Positions 1 to 8,727 of a DNA stretch of 24,824 nt are shown here, piece after piece; position 1 is the stretch's first letter; each line of letters starts with the position of its first letter. The notes under the pieces are model-generated. The model made no database searches and was not told the origin of the DNA. It worked only from the letters and a program-made list of their open reading frames with translations. The DNA comes from a virus: the IMG/VR virus record IMGVR_UViG_3300040801_000800, positions 1-24,824 of that record. One strand, given 5' to 3'. A program made the position numbers and the translations under genes.

Positions 1-866
1 ACATCACACTAGACGTCTTACAGGCATTTGAACGTAGAACACGTTTCATGAATCTTATTCGCGTTGATGACGCATCAGAAACAGGTGCCGCAAGCGGTTC
101 TTTCATCATCGAAGGTAAAGAGGACAAGACTAACGGGGCATTGGCTACATATGGCACAGGTACTCAGGTTTCCGTTTCTAATGGTACACAGGATGAAATC
201 ATCATCGCAATTGACCGTCCTCAGTATGAGTCACGTCGTATCGACAAGTGGAAAGAAGCAGTAGCTCGTTACGATGTTTCAGCAATGAATGTACGTCAAC
301 TTGGTGCACGTCTTGCAAACGCAATCGACCGTAAGGTATCTGCGGCTATCGAAGCGGCTTCTCTTGCTACAGGTCTTGTATCAAATGGTGATGGTACTGT
401 TATTGTTAATACAGTTCTTCCCGGCGGTTTGGCAGCAGCTACTACAGCTGAAGGTAAAGGTAATGCAATCGCAGAGTCTATCTACGCAGCTGTAGCGGCA
501 GTTCAGACTAACGATGTTTACGATGAGCTTTATGTTGCTATTAACCCAACGAACTACTCTTACCTACCACAGTCTTCACGTGCTGTAAGTACAGAGTTTA
601 CATCAGGTAACGGTGGATATGACAACGGTGAAGTCAAGATGATTGGTGGAGCAACAGTGTTCTCAACAAACAATCTTCCTGCAACTGCTGGTCTTATTGC
701 TCTTGCTTTCACAACTGAAGCAGCTGGTATGGTTAAGCTTTGGGATGTTCAAGTTGACATCAACGAGCAGCCGGACTTCTTGAACGCTAAGCTTATCAAC
801 GCTTACTTCTCAAACGGTGTTGCGGCTCTTCGTCCTCAGTGTGCGGTCTCTATCAAGAACGTATAA
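1..866 (+). CDS. Major capsid protein, T7 gp10-like (N-terminus cut by window edge)
   Basis: Builds the icosahedral head shell. The reading frame is open from the first bases, so the true start lies upstream; the first in-frame Met at 48 is internal, because the residues before it (LDVLQAFERRTRF) already look like the family's N-terminal region (a 'VLxAFxR' segment). About 287 residues are visible against roughly 350 for T7 gp10. The middle (YDVSAMNVRQLGARLANAID, then KVSAAIEAA) matches the long spine-helix area of HK97-fold T7-type capsids, and the C-terminal part (ALRPQCAVSIKN) resembles the family's end. The position just before tail tubular protein A is the classical T7-supergroup order. 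The identification rests mainly on this order plus overall resemblance. No frameshift site for a minor capsid form is visible at the stop. Confidence 0.85.
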   Translation, partial: ITLDVLQAFERRTRFMNLIRVDDASETGAASGSFIIEGKEDKTNGALATYGTGTQVSVSNGTQDEIIIAIDRPQYESRRIDKWKEAVARYDVSAMNVRQLGARLANAIDRKVSAAIEAASLATGLVSNGDGTVIVNTVLPGGLAAATTAEGKGNAIAESIYAAVAAVQTNDVYDELYVAINPTNYSYLPQSSRAVSTEFTSGNGGYDNGEVKMIGGATVFSTNNLPATAGLIALAFTTEAAGMVKLWDVQVDINEQPDFLNAKLINAYFSNGVAALRPQCAVSIKNV

Positions 867-874
867 CTTCTAGT

Positions 875-890
875 GTCCTCCTCGGAGGGC
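875..890 (+). terminator. Small GC-rich hairpin after the capsid gene (weak terminator or processing site)
   Basis: GTCCTC pairs with GAGGGC (six pairs, one of them G-U) around a four-base CTCG loop, nine bases after the capsid stop. No U-tract follows, so a full intrinsic terminator is not supported. T7 also has its main terminator directly after its capsid gene, and a partial terminator or RNA stabiliser here would keep capsid output above that of the tail genes. That role is inferred. Confidence 0.4.
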
Positions 891-917
891 ATCGTTAAGA
901 TATAAAGGAGCTATGAG

Positions 918-1505
918 ATGGCATCGATTTTAGAAGAGAACAACACATCAAAACTATTTTTAAATGCTGTCAATAAGCTTTTACGTTCAATCAACGAACC
1001 ACCTATTGATACTGAAGAAGATATTAACTCGCTTGAAGAAGCAAGTATAGCCGCGACAACTCTCATCGAGACTAAGCGTGAGGTCCTGACAGAAGGGTGG
1101 AAGTTCAATCGAGATGATAACTATTCATTTCCACCGAATGATGAAGGTATTATCGTAATCCCTGCTAACGTGCTAGATATATCATCCTCAGATGGGAACT
1201 TAATCATGCGTGATTGGAGACTATACTCTATCTCAGGCCAAACCGCAATCTTTGATGAGCCACAACCATTGAATGTTATATGGGATATGGGATTCAATTC
1301 ATTGACACATCCTATACGTAACTACATCACTATACGTGCAACACGTATATTCCAAGCTGAACAGGTAATGGATACGTCTCTTTACGCGTATAACCAAAAT
1401 GATGAAGAGCAAGCGTACATGCTTGCTCGTAGGTCAGAAGGAAGAACCGGTAACTTCAATATGCTTAATAGCACATTCGGACAAAACTATAGAGTAAGGT
1501 CATAA
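918..1505 (+). CDS. Tail tubular protein A (T7 gp11-like gatekeeper)
   Basis: Forms the dodecameric adaptor under the portal that joins head and nozzle. It is 195 residues long, close to the 196 of T7 gp11. Family marks are the N-terminal segment with 'INEPP' after a helix (AVNKLLRSINEPPID), 'LTEGWKFN' near residue 60, 'PANVLDI' and a C-terminal 'NMLN' stretch. An AAGGAG Shine-Dalgarno site lies 7-8 bases before the ATG at 918. An ATG at 913 is in another frame and is not used. The gene is followed after one base by tail tubular protein B, so the two are almost certainly co-translated, as in T7. Confidence 0.9.
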   Translation: MASILEENNTSKLFLNAVNKLLRSINEPPIDTEEDINSLEEASIAATTLIETKREVLTEGWKFNRDDNYSFPPNDEGIIVIPANVLDISSSDGNLIMRDWRLYSISGQTAIFDEPQPLNVIWDMGFNSLTHPIRNYITIRATRIFQAEQVMDTSLYAYNQNDEEQAYMLARRSEGRTGNFNMLNSTFGQNYRVRS

Positions 1506-1506
1506 C

Positions 1507-4500
1507 ATGGCGTTAGTACATAACTCAAAAGAAAGTTTATTTGGTGGTGTAAACCAACAGGCAGCTGAGTACCGACTCAACACCCAAGTCGAAGAGATGA
1601 TTAACGCGTATCCTACTATCGACCGAGGACTTCTACGTAGAAACCCTACTGTACGCAAGACATTGAGTTCGGATATAACCTATACCAATGACATTTGGAC
1701 ATACGAATATGATAGAGGCACCGGTGGTGACGAGGCTGAGACCTACGCTATAAATATCACAATCGACGGTATGGAGATTATCAATACGATTGATGGTACT
1801 GTTTTTAAAGATGGTGCAGGGTTGACTTTTGATGGTAACTCACGTGAGTATCTTTTCCCTTTTATAGGCTCAAACGGTTACGCGGCTACAACTATCAAGG
1901 ACACAACCTTTCTTGTAAACAAGAACCGCACTCCAACTTTGTATGCTACTGAACATGGTGGAGAAGCCACTCCTGTATCAAAGAACTATTATTACGCGTT
2001 CACACAATTGGTTAAGACCCCAAGCAAATCCATGACTATAGACATGTACGGTGTAACCAAAACTATTTTTCAAAAAGACTACTGCCCAGCTAGTATGGTT
2101 GGATGGTTCACTCGTTTAGGCCGTAATACTTATTACAAGATGATTGTTGGAGCATCGACATTAACTATTGTTGTTGATGGGAAATCTATAGTTGTAACAA
2201 CCCCAAAACTTGAATTTAATACAAAAGTAAATACTAGCACTCTTCTTGGGGGAGATACAGCGTCATCTGTAATAAACGATTTTTTGAAAACGATAGAGAG
2301 TTTAAATAACTATTATGCTCGTATTGAAAAAGCAATACGTAATGCACTTGACCCAAACGTTTATACTGTAGAGCGTGCCGACGATTACAACGGAATAGCC
2401 ACTAACTTCCCACCAATACGAATAACACGTTGGGATGAATCTACTATATCTGCGGCATACAATTTAGTTATTGATACTGTACCATTGCCTACATTCACGC
2501 TTGTTTCTAATGCTCAAACAATGACATCTGTACAGAGTGATTACATTGGAAGCACTTCTACTGGAACGTACACTACAACCTACACTCCTCCCGTAAGTGA
2601 TTATCAAAAAGACGGATTCATTTGGGTTGAAAGAAGTGACCCTATATCCGGATACACATATAGTTTCACAGTTACAGACACGTTGGGAAACAGTAAGTCA
2701 GGAACGGCAACCGGAACAACGACCACAGCAGTGGCGTCGAGCATAGCGGCAACCATTACCGCTGACGCAAACTTTACTGCATCATCAGTAGGTTCAGCTG
2801 TCCGAATAACCGCAACAGCTAGTGGTGCAAACATGGATAGAGTTGACGCAGGGGATACTTATGGTAATCAAGCCTCATTTGGTTGGGCAAGAGAAGTGTC
2901 CACAGCCAATGACCTACCCAAGAATCTTGGGTTTAGTGGCTCGATTGTTAAGGTCATTGGTACAAGTGAGAACGCGTTCGCTGCTTATTGGTTAGTATAT
3001 ACTGAAGGACAGTGGCGTGAGACAGTTGACCCTGCATCACGCACAACAATCAACCCTGACACAATGCCCCATGTGCTTGTACGTGAGTCTAATAACACAT
3101 TTACTCTTAAGCCATACGATAAATGGGCAGTAAAAGAGATTGGTGATGACGATACTAACAGGCCACCATCGTTTATATCTACAACAGATAACCCGTCTCC
3201 TGTAATTAAGGATGTGTTTTTCTTTAAAAATAGACTTGGGTTTATGACTTCTACAACAGTTGTATTATCTGAAGTTGGAGAGTATGGGAACTTTTGGAGA
3301 ACCACTGTTGCTGCACTTCTTGATTCAGATAGGATTGATGCAAATGTTGATACAACAAAGGCCATCGACTTAGAGTACGCTACGTATCTTGAAGATTCTG
3401 TGATGTTATTTTCAGACATACAGTTTAGACTTGCAGGTGGAGATATCTTGTCTCCTAAGAATATTCAGATATCACAGACATCAGCATTTCAGATTAATCG
3501 CAATGTTCGTCCATTATTTATGAATGACCGTATTTTCTTCTGTGTTAAACGTGGTGGTAATACATCTGTGCAAGAATACTTTGTATCTGAAAGCGCATCT
3601 TCAAAGTCCGAAGCCAATGATATAACTGCACATTGTCAAACCTACATCCCTGATGACGTAACAAAGTTATCCGGTTCAGCGGTAAACAATATGCTGTTCT
3701 TAATATCAAAGTCTTCACCTGATGCATTGTTTGTGTATAAGTATTATGATTCAGGTAACGAGCGTATGCAATCTGCATGGTTTAAATGGACATTCAACGG
3801 TAACCTTCACAACGCGTTTGCATTTGGCTCAGAGATTAATCTGATGATTGACCGCATCCAATCTATAGCGGTTGAAGATTGGGTTATGTCTACAGGTATT
3901 TGGGAAGGTTCTAAGCTATGGAAAGGAGACGAGCTATGGATTGGGTCTCCTAGTGAGCTAACATCTCTCAACCAATTTGAGCAGATGGAAATATCACCAC
4001 TTGATTTTCTAACAACAACTTATATCGATGACAATCGTGAAGAAGAGGATAAGACTATTATTGATGGATTTAGCATTGATGGTAATTATGCCTCAGGGGA
4101 AGTGTTAAGTCGTGAGAACTTTAGTATCATTCTAAACAATGATACAGAGTTTGTATTCAATCAAACAGTTACGGCCGGTTCATTGACATACACAGTCCAT
4201 AGAGATGATGGTACAACCTATACTGCTATAACAACTGACGACACACCTGTGACAATACCCGTTCCTAAAAATCTTGCATTTAAGATTTTTAAGATTACCG
4301 TAACTCCGGAGTATGGAGCTACGACAACCGCTAAGGTTAATCCACCTGAAGCATACAACATCGATACCCCTGATGTGAATATTCTTCAACATCTAAACAC
4401 TTATGGGTGGTATGTTGATACTGTATCTATGCCATCTGATGTTCTGATTGATAACCAAGGTGCATGGTTTAAGATATATGGTGTGTCTAATGTAGGAGCA

Positions 4501-4815
4501 CTTATCCCTACACGTATTGACCTTGGAGAGTGGGTACTTGATACCGGTGGTAAAAAAGAGACAAGAGGACATCTACAATTTAAAACTGCTCAGATTTCTT
4601 CAGAAGAGGGTAGTGAGTTTTCACTTGAAGTTCGCGATATTAGTAGGGATAGGATTAAAAAGATACAGTCAAAATACACTGTTAATAGAAAACCTATGAT
4701 ATATGGTAACGCAAATCACATGAGACTTGGTATAATTAGTACATCAGAAGTTGGTTTTAGAATCAACACACTTTCTTACGAAGGTAACTTTAATATTCGC
4801 TCAAGGAGAATGTAA
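1507..4815 (+). CDS. Tail tubular protein B (T7 gp12-like nozzle)
   Basis: Forms the hexameric tail nozzle through which DNA leaves. The N-terminus (FGGVNQQAAEYR) is the hallmark 'GG(I/V)xQQ' opening of this family. Further marks are 'TMPHVLVR' (about 519-526), 'FFFKNRLGF' (571-579) followed by 'VVLSEVGEYGNFW', and 'LLDSDRIDANV'. At 1102 residues it is much longer than T7 gp12 (794). The extra length lies partly in residues about 205-460, where two similar beta-rich segments follow one another; see findings. A short AAGG site precedes the start. The stop overlaps the tailspike start by one base (TAATG), which suggests translational coupling. Confidence 0.9.
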   Translation: MALVHNSKESLFGGVNQQAAEYRLNTQVEEMINAYPTIDRGLLRRNPTVRKTLSSDITYTNDIWTYEYDRGTGGDEAETYAINITIDGMEIINTIDGTVFKDGAGLTFDGNSREYLFPFIGSNGYAATTIKDTTFLVNKNRTPTLYATEHGGEATPVSKNYYYAFTQLVKTPSKSMTIDMYGVTKTIFQKDYCPASMVGWFTRLGRNTYYKMIVGASTLTIVVDGKSIVVTTPKLEFNTKVNTSTLLGGDTASSVINDFLKTIESLNNYYARIEKAIRNALDPNVYTVERADDYNGIATNFPPIRITRWDESTISAAYNLVIDTVPLPTFTLVSNAQTMTSVQSDYIGSTSTGTYTTTYTPPVSDYQKDGFIWVERSDPISGYTYSFTVTDTLGNSKSGTATGTTTTAVASSIAATITADANFTASSVGSAVRITATASGANMDRVDAGDTYGNQASFGWAREVSTANDLPKNLGFSGSIVKVIGTSENAFAAYWLVYTEGQWRETVDPASRTTINPDTMPHVLVRESNNTFTLKPYDKWAVKEIGDDDTNRPPSFISTTDNPSPVIKDVFFFKNRLGFMTSTTVVLSEVGEYGNFWRTTVAALLDSDRIDANVDTTKAIDLEYATYLEDSVMLFSDIQFRLAGGDILSPKNIQISQTSAFQINRNVRPLFMNDRIFFCVKRGGNTSVQEYFVSESASSKSEANDITAHCQTYIPDDVTKLSGSAVNNMLFLISKSSPDALFVYKYYDSGNERMQSAWFKWTFNGNLHNAFAFGSEINLMIDRIQSIAVEDWVMSTGIWEGSKLWKGDELWIGSPSELTSLNQFEQMEISPLDFLTTTYIDDNREEEDKTIIDGFSIDGNYASGEVLSRENFSIILNNDTEFVFNQTVTAGSLTYTVHRDDGTTYTAITTDDTPVTIPVPKNLAFKIFKITVTPEYGATTTAKVNPPEAYNIDTPDVNILQHLNTYGWYVDTVSMPSDVLIDNQGAWFKIYGVSNVGALIPTRIDLGEWVLDTGGKKETRGHLQFKTAQISSEEGSEFSLEVRDISRDRIKKIQSKYTVNRKPMIYGNANHMRLGIISTSEVGFRINTLSYEGNFNIRSRRM
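4728..4738 (+). promoter_or_regulatory. Possible promoter element TGGTATAATTA inside the 3' end of tail tube B
   Basis: This 11-base string is identical to the one that overlaps the stop of the HNH gene at 10621-10631. It lies 77 bases before the tailspike start and could drive the tailspike and lysis genes. It is inside coding sequence (Leu-Gly-Ile-Ile-Ser), so chance is a real alternative. Confidence 0.25.
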
Positions 4816-7277
4816 TGCCGGTACAGAGTTCATTTTACACAGTCGATGGGGTAACACGAACCTTCCCGTCATCTAAGCATATAGCAACAAAGCAACACAT
4901 GGCAGTATGGCTGCAAAAGATTATTGATGATTCTTGGGTCCAATTAGAGGTATCAAGATTTGAATTGATTACAAACTCAGCCGTTCTTGTTGAGGCTGTT
5001 GACATTAAAACATATCAGCGTATCGAAATACGTGTTGCAGACACACTTAATGAATTAGAAGATAGTTTATCGAATACAGCTATTGTTGCTTCTATTGCAT
5101 CTGATATAATAACTGTTAGTGGAATTTCTGCTGAAGTCGTAACTGTTGCAGGAGACAGCGCGGTTATAAACACTGTGGCCGGAGATACGATTGCGATTAA
5201 TATTGTTGCAGGGGATAGTGCAGCGATTAACGTAGTAGCAGGTGACACAACTGAGATTAACATTGTAGCCGGTGATACAATCCAAATAAACCTTGTAGCT
5301 GATGATTTGGCTAAAGGTATTGGTACAAACCAACCAACTGACTCTGCAATCCTTAATGCACTAACAAATGCAGGGATTGCTATAGCAAAAGCAGGTGAGG
5401 CAAGTGTATCGGCCTCAAGTGCATCAGCAAGTGCGACATCCGCTCAACTAAAAGCATGGGAATCAGAAGCAGAGAGATTGACAGCAAACTCATACGCATC
5501 AGAAGCAGAAAATGTTCCTGTAAATATAGTCACTTCTGATGGTGACGGTACATTTACATATACACCTACAAATCCTGCGGAATACTCGGCTTTACACTAT
5601 AGCAACAAGTCTAACGTAGGTTTAGGTATGACTTCCTATGTAGATACAATTTCTGATTTAGCTACAGTAGACACGACTATAACAACATCTGTAGTTGTAA
5701 AAGGTTACTTTACACAAGGAGATGGTGGAGGAGGTATATTCAACTACGATGCTACACAATCAGCAGTCAATGATGGCGGTACTATTATTGATGGATGGGT
5801 TAGGCAATACTCTGGTGAGGTGAACATTAAATGGTTTGGAGCAAAGTGTGATGAAGTAACAGATGATACCTCAGCAATACTAGCAGCCATTGCAACAGGG
5901 AAAATAGTGAGGCTTGGTGGTGTTGGTGATATATCATTAATAACATCATCGTTAACTTTGTCAGAGGGGCAGGGCTTAATAGGCTACGGAGGGACGTTAA
6001 AGACTACATCAAATATAACAATTCTTAAGCTACTTTCAGACTCTTCAGTGGAGGGAGTTGTTTTTCTAGGGAATTCAGTTGGTGCATCACAACGTGGTGT
6101 AGATATTGATGGTGGGGTATCTCTTGCAGATGTAGCAAGCACAAGAGTTTCAAAGTGTGTTTTTAAACTTATAGGTGGAGATGGTTATAGAGTGACAAGA
6201 ACTGGTTCCCTAGATGAAGGACACATACTAGAGAGTAGTTTTTTTGAAGAGTGTACGGTAGGTGTAAACTTTGATATACGTGGAGAGTATACAAGTATGA
6301 CAGGCTGTAATGTTTCACAATGTACAACTGGTGTTATTATAAAGGGAGGTAATAATATCCTAAATGGCTGTCATATTACTAGATGTAATACAGGTGTTAA
6401 TGTAGCAGCAGGTGAGAATGATGCACACGGGGCAATGACTGGATGTACAATTAACCATAGTGTAACAACAGCCATATATGTGGGAGCTATAACAGTAGAT
6501 GATTTTAGATTTACATCATGTGATATATTCTATGGTAATGTCTTTTTATATAGATGTTCAGGTGTAAAATTCTCAGATTGTACTTTTGGTAGTAACCCTG
6601 CATTTTACTTTCAAGGAGCTATTGATAACTCTTTTATCTCATGCCACTTCTTAAATACTGTACCTACTATGCTCCATAATTATCTAGGAGAAGCAAGTAA
6701 AACACACTTTGTGGATACAACATATGGTAATGGTACCTCAGGTCTCTCCAGTTATGATATGAATGGAGGATATATTTCAGTCGCTCAAACAGGTTTAACA
6801 AATATTGATATTACTAGTGTAACAACACCTCAGGTTATGAAATTTAACACAATAAGATATAACGCAATGACACATAATTTAAATTATACTTATGAGAGCT
6901 TCTATAATACTACAACAGGTATATTTAATTTAAACCAATGTTTTTCACCAAATAGAAGTCATTATGTAGATGTTAACATTACGGTAAGTATAGGTGGTAG
7001 TAATAAGGTAGTAGATTATGATAAGATAAATGTGTATTTAAGAGATACAGCCGCCTCATCAAGTGTGCCATATGTTGAAGGAATATTAACTCCATTACCT
7101 AACTACCTTGGTACAAATTCAGCAAGTACTACATCTTACAAAACATATTCTTTAAAAGGACGAATTGTAAGAGGCTCATATGAATTAGTAGTTGAGAATA
7201 AAACAGGTTTGACGCTGATATTCTTTAGAGACCAAGGGCTAACTGTGCCTTCTGAAGCAGTTTTCTCAAATTTATAA
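4815..7277 (+). CDS. Tailspike / tail fibre with T7-type anchor and right-handed beta-helix
   Basis: Receptor-binding protein of the virion, 820 residues. In order: a T7 gp17-like N-terminal anchor (about 1-85, with 'YTVDGVTRTFP' and 'RIEIRVADTLNELED'); ten-residue repeats (about 101-160, VAGDxxxINx); an Ala/Ser-rich coil (about 185-232, 'AGEASVSASSASASA'); a conserved linker ('DGDGTFTYTP', 'SALHYSNKS'); then the head of a pectate-lyase-like beta-helix with 'GDGGGGIFNYD' (303-311) and 'FGAKCDEVTDD' (341-351), the mark of Pectate_lyase_3-type spikes. Parallel coils follow to about 680 (Cys/Thr-rich 'GCNVSQCTTG', 'GCHITRCNTG'), then a C-terminal domain I cannot assign. Such spikes often cleave surface polysaccharide, but no catalytic residues can be named here. 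The distal half looks more AT-rich than the anchor, as expected of an exchangeable host-range module. Confidence 0.88.
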   Translation: MPVQSSFYTVDGVTRTFPSSKHIATKQHMAVWLQKIIDDSWVQLEVSRFELITNSAVLVEAVDIKTYQRIEIRVADTLNELEDSLSNTAIVASIASDIITVSGISAEVVTVAGDSAVINTVAGDTIAINIVAGDSAAINVVAGDTTEINIVAGDTIQINLVADDLAKGIGTNQPTDSAILNALTNAGIAIAKAGEASVSASSASASATSAQLKAWESEAERLTANSYASEAENVPVNIVTSDGDGTFTYTPTNPAEYSALHYSNKSNVGLGMTSYVDTISDLATVDTTITTSVVVKGYFTQGDGGGGIFNYDATQSAVNDGGTIIDGWVRQYSGEVNIKWFGAKCDEVTDDTSAILAAIATGKIVRLGGVGDISLITSSLTLSEGQGLIGYGGTLKTTSNITILKLLSDSSVEGVVFLGNSVGASQRGVDIDGGVSLADVASTRVSKCVFKLIGGDGYRVTRTGSLDEGHILESSFFEECTVGVNFDIRGEYTSMTGCNVSQCTTGVIIKGGNNILNGCHITRCNTGVNVAAGENDAHGAMTGCTINHSVTTAIYVGAITVDDFRFTSCDIFYGNVFLYRCSGVKFSDCTFGSNPAFYFQGAIDNSFISCHFLNTVPTMLHNYLGEASKTHFVDTTYGNGTSGLSSYDMNGGYISVAQTGLTNIDITSVTTPQVMKFNTIRYNAMTHNLNYTYESFYNTTTGIFNLNQCFSPNRSHYVDVNITVSIGGSNKVVDYDKINVYLRDTAASSSVPYVEGILTPLPNYLGTNSASTTSYKTYSLKGRIVRGSYELVVENKTGLTLIFFRDQGLTVPSEAVFSNL
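5115..5294 (+). repeat. 30-bp in-frame tandem repeats in the tailspike stalk
   Basis: Six consecutive 30-base units encode a ten-residue repeat of consensus (T/I/V)VAGDxxxIN in perfect register (residues 101-160). The first unit (VSGISAEVVT) is the most diverged. Sequence identity at DNA level is partial, so the units are old or under third-position drift. Repeats of this kind form trimeric stalks in phage fibres, and unequal crossing-over between units would change stalk length. Confidence 0.9.
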
Positions 7278-7288
7278 AAGGAAATAAA

Positions 7289-7594
7289 ATGGCATTATTA
7301 ATAGAAAAAACAGTAACATACATGGGACATTCTATAGTTTTTAAAGAAGCATACGCACGCATATCTGAGATGACTATAAGAAAACCCTATGAACCTATAG
7401 AAGGTAATCCTGAAACAAGGCCAGCAAGTGTAGTAACAGTTATGACATACTCAGATTCTACCTGCACTAAACAACTAGATGTTTACCATTATGAAGTTGA
7501 CTTTGACCCAAATCTATCAACCTCAAATAATTGGAGTCAAGCTTATTCGTTCTTAAAGACTACTACAGATTTTATAGATGCAAAGGACGTTTGA
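7289..7594 (+). CDS. Unknown small protein after the tailspike
   Basis: A 101-residue soluble protein that I do not recognise. It has a good Shine-Dalgarno site (AAAAGGAAATAAA before ATG) and sits 11 bases after the tailspike stop, so it is translated with it. It has no signal peptide, membrane segment or cysteine motif. The sequence alternates beta-like stretches ('KTVTYMGHSIVFKEAYARI', 'ASVVTVMTYSD', 'YHYEVDFD') with a Trp-containing tail (NNWSQAYSFLK). The position after a spike gene suggests a small virion component or spike assembly factor, but this is only context. Confidence 0.75.
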   Translation: MALLIEKTVTYMGHSIVFKEAYARISEMTIRKPYEPIEGNPETRPASVVTVMTYSDSTCTKQLDVYHYEVDFDPNLSTSNNWSQAYSFLKTTTDFIDAKDV

Positions 7595-7599
7595 ATTTG

Positions 7600-7716
7600 A
7601 TGAAAGATTATTGCACATGGTCAAATAAAGTTGTTGGAACTACTTGGATAGCTTTAGGAGGGACACTTGGCTGTATAGTTAGGTCTCCATATATAACAAT
7701 AAAGAGGTGGTTCTGA
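7600..7716 (+). CDS. Tiny single-pass membrane protein of the lysis block
   Basis: A 38-residue ORF starting at ATG 7600. It has one hydrophobic stretch (VVGTTWIALGGTLGCIV) flanked by Lys and Arg-Ser-Pro and a basic end (KRWF). Its TGA overlaps the ATG of the holin-like gene by one base (TGATG), the usual sign of coupled genes. An AAAGGA site lies 12 bases upstream, a little far; TTG codons at 7591 and 7597 are alternative starts. It may be a small holin partner or pinholin-like protein. A lipobox reading (TLGC) is weak. No homologue is recognised. Confidence 0.5.
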   Translation: MKDYCTWSNKVVGTTWIALGGTLGCIVRSPYITIKRWF

Positions 7717-8234
7717 TGTTAGGAATAGGAAGTATGTTAGCAGGTCTTGGAATAAACTTTGTTAAAGACCTTATCATGGATAACGGTGAGGACTTAGTTA
7801 AGGAAGGTATAAAGAAGGTTACTGGTATTGATTTAAACAAAAAAGAGTTGACTCCTGAAGATATAGCTAAGATTAAATCTCATGAACTAGAGATTAAACA
7901 ACTTGACTTCAAGAAGCTTGAAGAAGAGCATAGGCACAATGAAGCTAAACATGCTAAATCACACGAGACATACCAGATAAATCATGCAATGGCGGATACT
8001 ATTGCTAAGCAAATTATTAGTAGAAATCTTCCAATTATTGCTATACTTGTATTAGTGAATATATCTGTCGTATACTATATGGAAGATAAACCATCACTAA
8101 TAGCTATTGCTAGTAATATTATAGGAGTTGCAATAGCAAATCTATTTAATGAGAGACAAGCTATCGTAAACTTTTTCTTTGGCTCTAGCCTTGGTTCTAA
8201 AGAGAAAGACAAACAATTAAATAAACAGGTGTAA
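7716..8234 (+). CDS. Holin-like membrane protein (3TM holin family type)
   Basis: Probably sets lysis timing by making holes in the inner membrane. The protein is 172 residues from ATG 7716, which has AGAGGTGG at good spacing; a GTG at 7707 is in frame but overlaps that site. A charged middle helix (residues about 42-90) is followed by two hydrophobic segments (about 104-121 and 127-143) and the ending FFFGSSLGSKEKD (153-165). The pattern 'F-GSS-GSK-KD' at the C-terminus is typical of the phage holin family first described in gene transfer agents. The N-terminal segment (MLGIGSMLAGLGINFV) may be a third, weaker membrane or amphipathic helix. It lies upstream of the endolysin in one lysis block. 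Confidence 0.72.
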   Translation: MLGIGSMLAGLGINFVKDLIMDNGEDLVKEGIKKVTGIDLNKKELTPEDIAKIKSHELEIKQLDFKKLEEEHRHNEAKHAKSHETYQINHAMADTIAKQIISRNLPIIAILVLVNISVVYYMEDKPSLIAIASNIIGVAIANLFNERQAIVNFFFGSSLGSKEKDKQLNKQV

Positions 8235-8237
8235 GCA

Positions 8238-8726
8238 ATGGTAGAACGTGAAGAGTTTGAAGCTATGAAGCAGGAAATAGAAGAGTGTAAGTCGGGTGTC
8301 CATAATGACATTAAAGAGTTAAAAGATGGGCATAGAGGTTTACAAGAAGCACTTCACGCGCAATCAGTAGAGAGAAAGTCTTTCAATGATGAGATGAAGA
8401 GTATGATTGCAAATGTTATGTCACAAGTTAAAGAGCATACAATAGATGAGATGGATACTATTAAAAAGATTCATACTGTATTAGATACTCTTGTTAAACA
8501 AACTGCTGACAATACTGGATTTATTAGTTCTGTTAAACAGAATGAAGAACTAGAAAGAAGATTAGCTGAAAGAATGGATTCAATAAATAGACCAAAAGAA
8601 GAGATGTGGAAGAAGGTAAAGCTTACTGTTATCACTACATTGACTATTGGCTTTATTGGAGCAATAGGAACTGGCATAGGTATAATTGTGAAGATGTATT
8701 TTATGCTAACTGGTGAGGCTGTGTAA
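8238..8726 (+). CDS. Coiled-coil protein with C-terminal membrane anchor (lysis accessory?)
   Basis: It has 162 residues. Residues 1-118 are highly charged and heptad-like (EREEFEAMKQEIEECK, ELERRLAERMDSI). One membrane segment follows at about 127-151 (VKLTVITTLTIGFIGAIG and on), rich in spaced glycines, with a short tail. This layout resembles XhlA-type hemolysin/holin accessory proteins, and more distantly tail-anchored spanin-like proteins. No lipobox, signal sequence or proline-rich region supports a classical spanin. The gene starts three bases after the holin-like gene and is followed closely by the phosphoesterase. The coding sequence contains TATAAT at about 8681, upstream of the next gene, probably by chance. 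Confidence 0.65.
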   Translation: MVEREEFEAMKQEIEECKSGVHNDIKELKDGHRGLQEALHAQSVERKSFNDEMKSMIANVMSQVKEHTIDEMDTIKKIHTVLDTLVKQTADNTGFISSVKQNEELERRLAERMDSINRPKEEMWKKVKLTVITTLTIGFIGAIGTGIGIIVKMYFMLTGEAV

Positions 8727-8727
8727 C

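Noticed and set aside
2985-3419. 144-codon antisense ORF within tail tube B
   Set aside because: It lies wholly inside a well-supported gene, has no ribosome site and shows no protein-like pattern; it is a reading-frame shadow.
5015-5333. Two antisense ORFs over the tailspike repeats
   Set aside because: Their repeats are only the reverse reading of the 30-bp units that encode the stalk.
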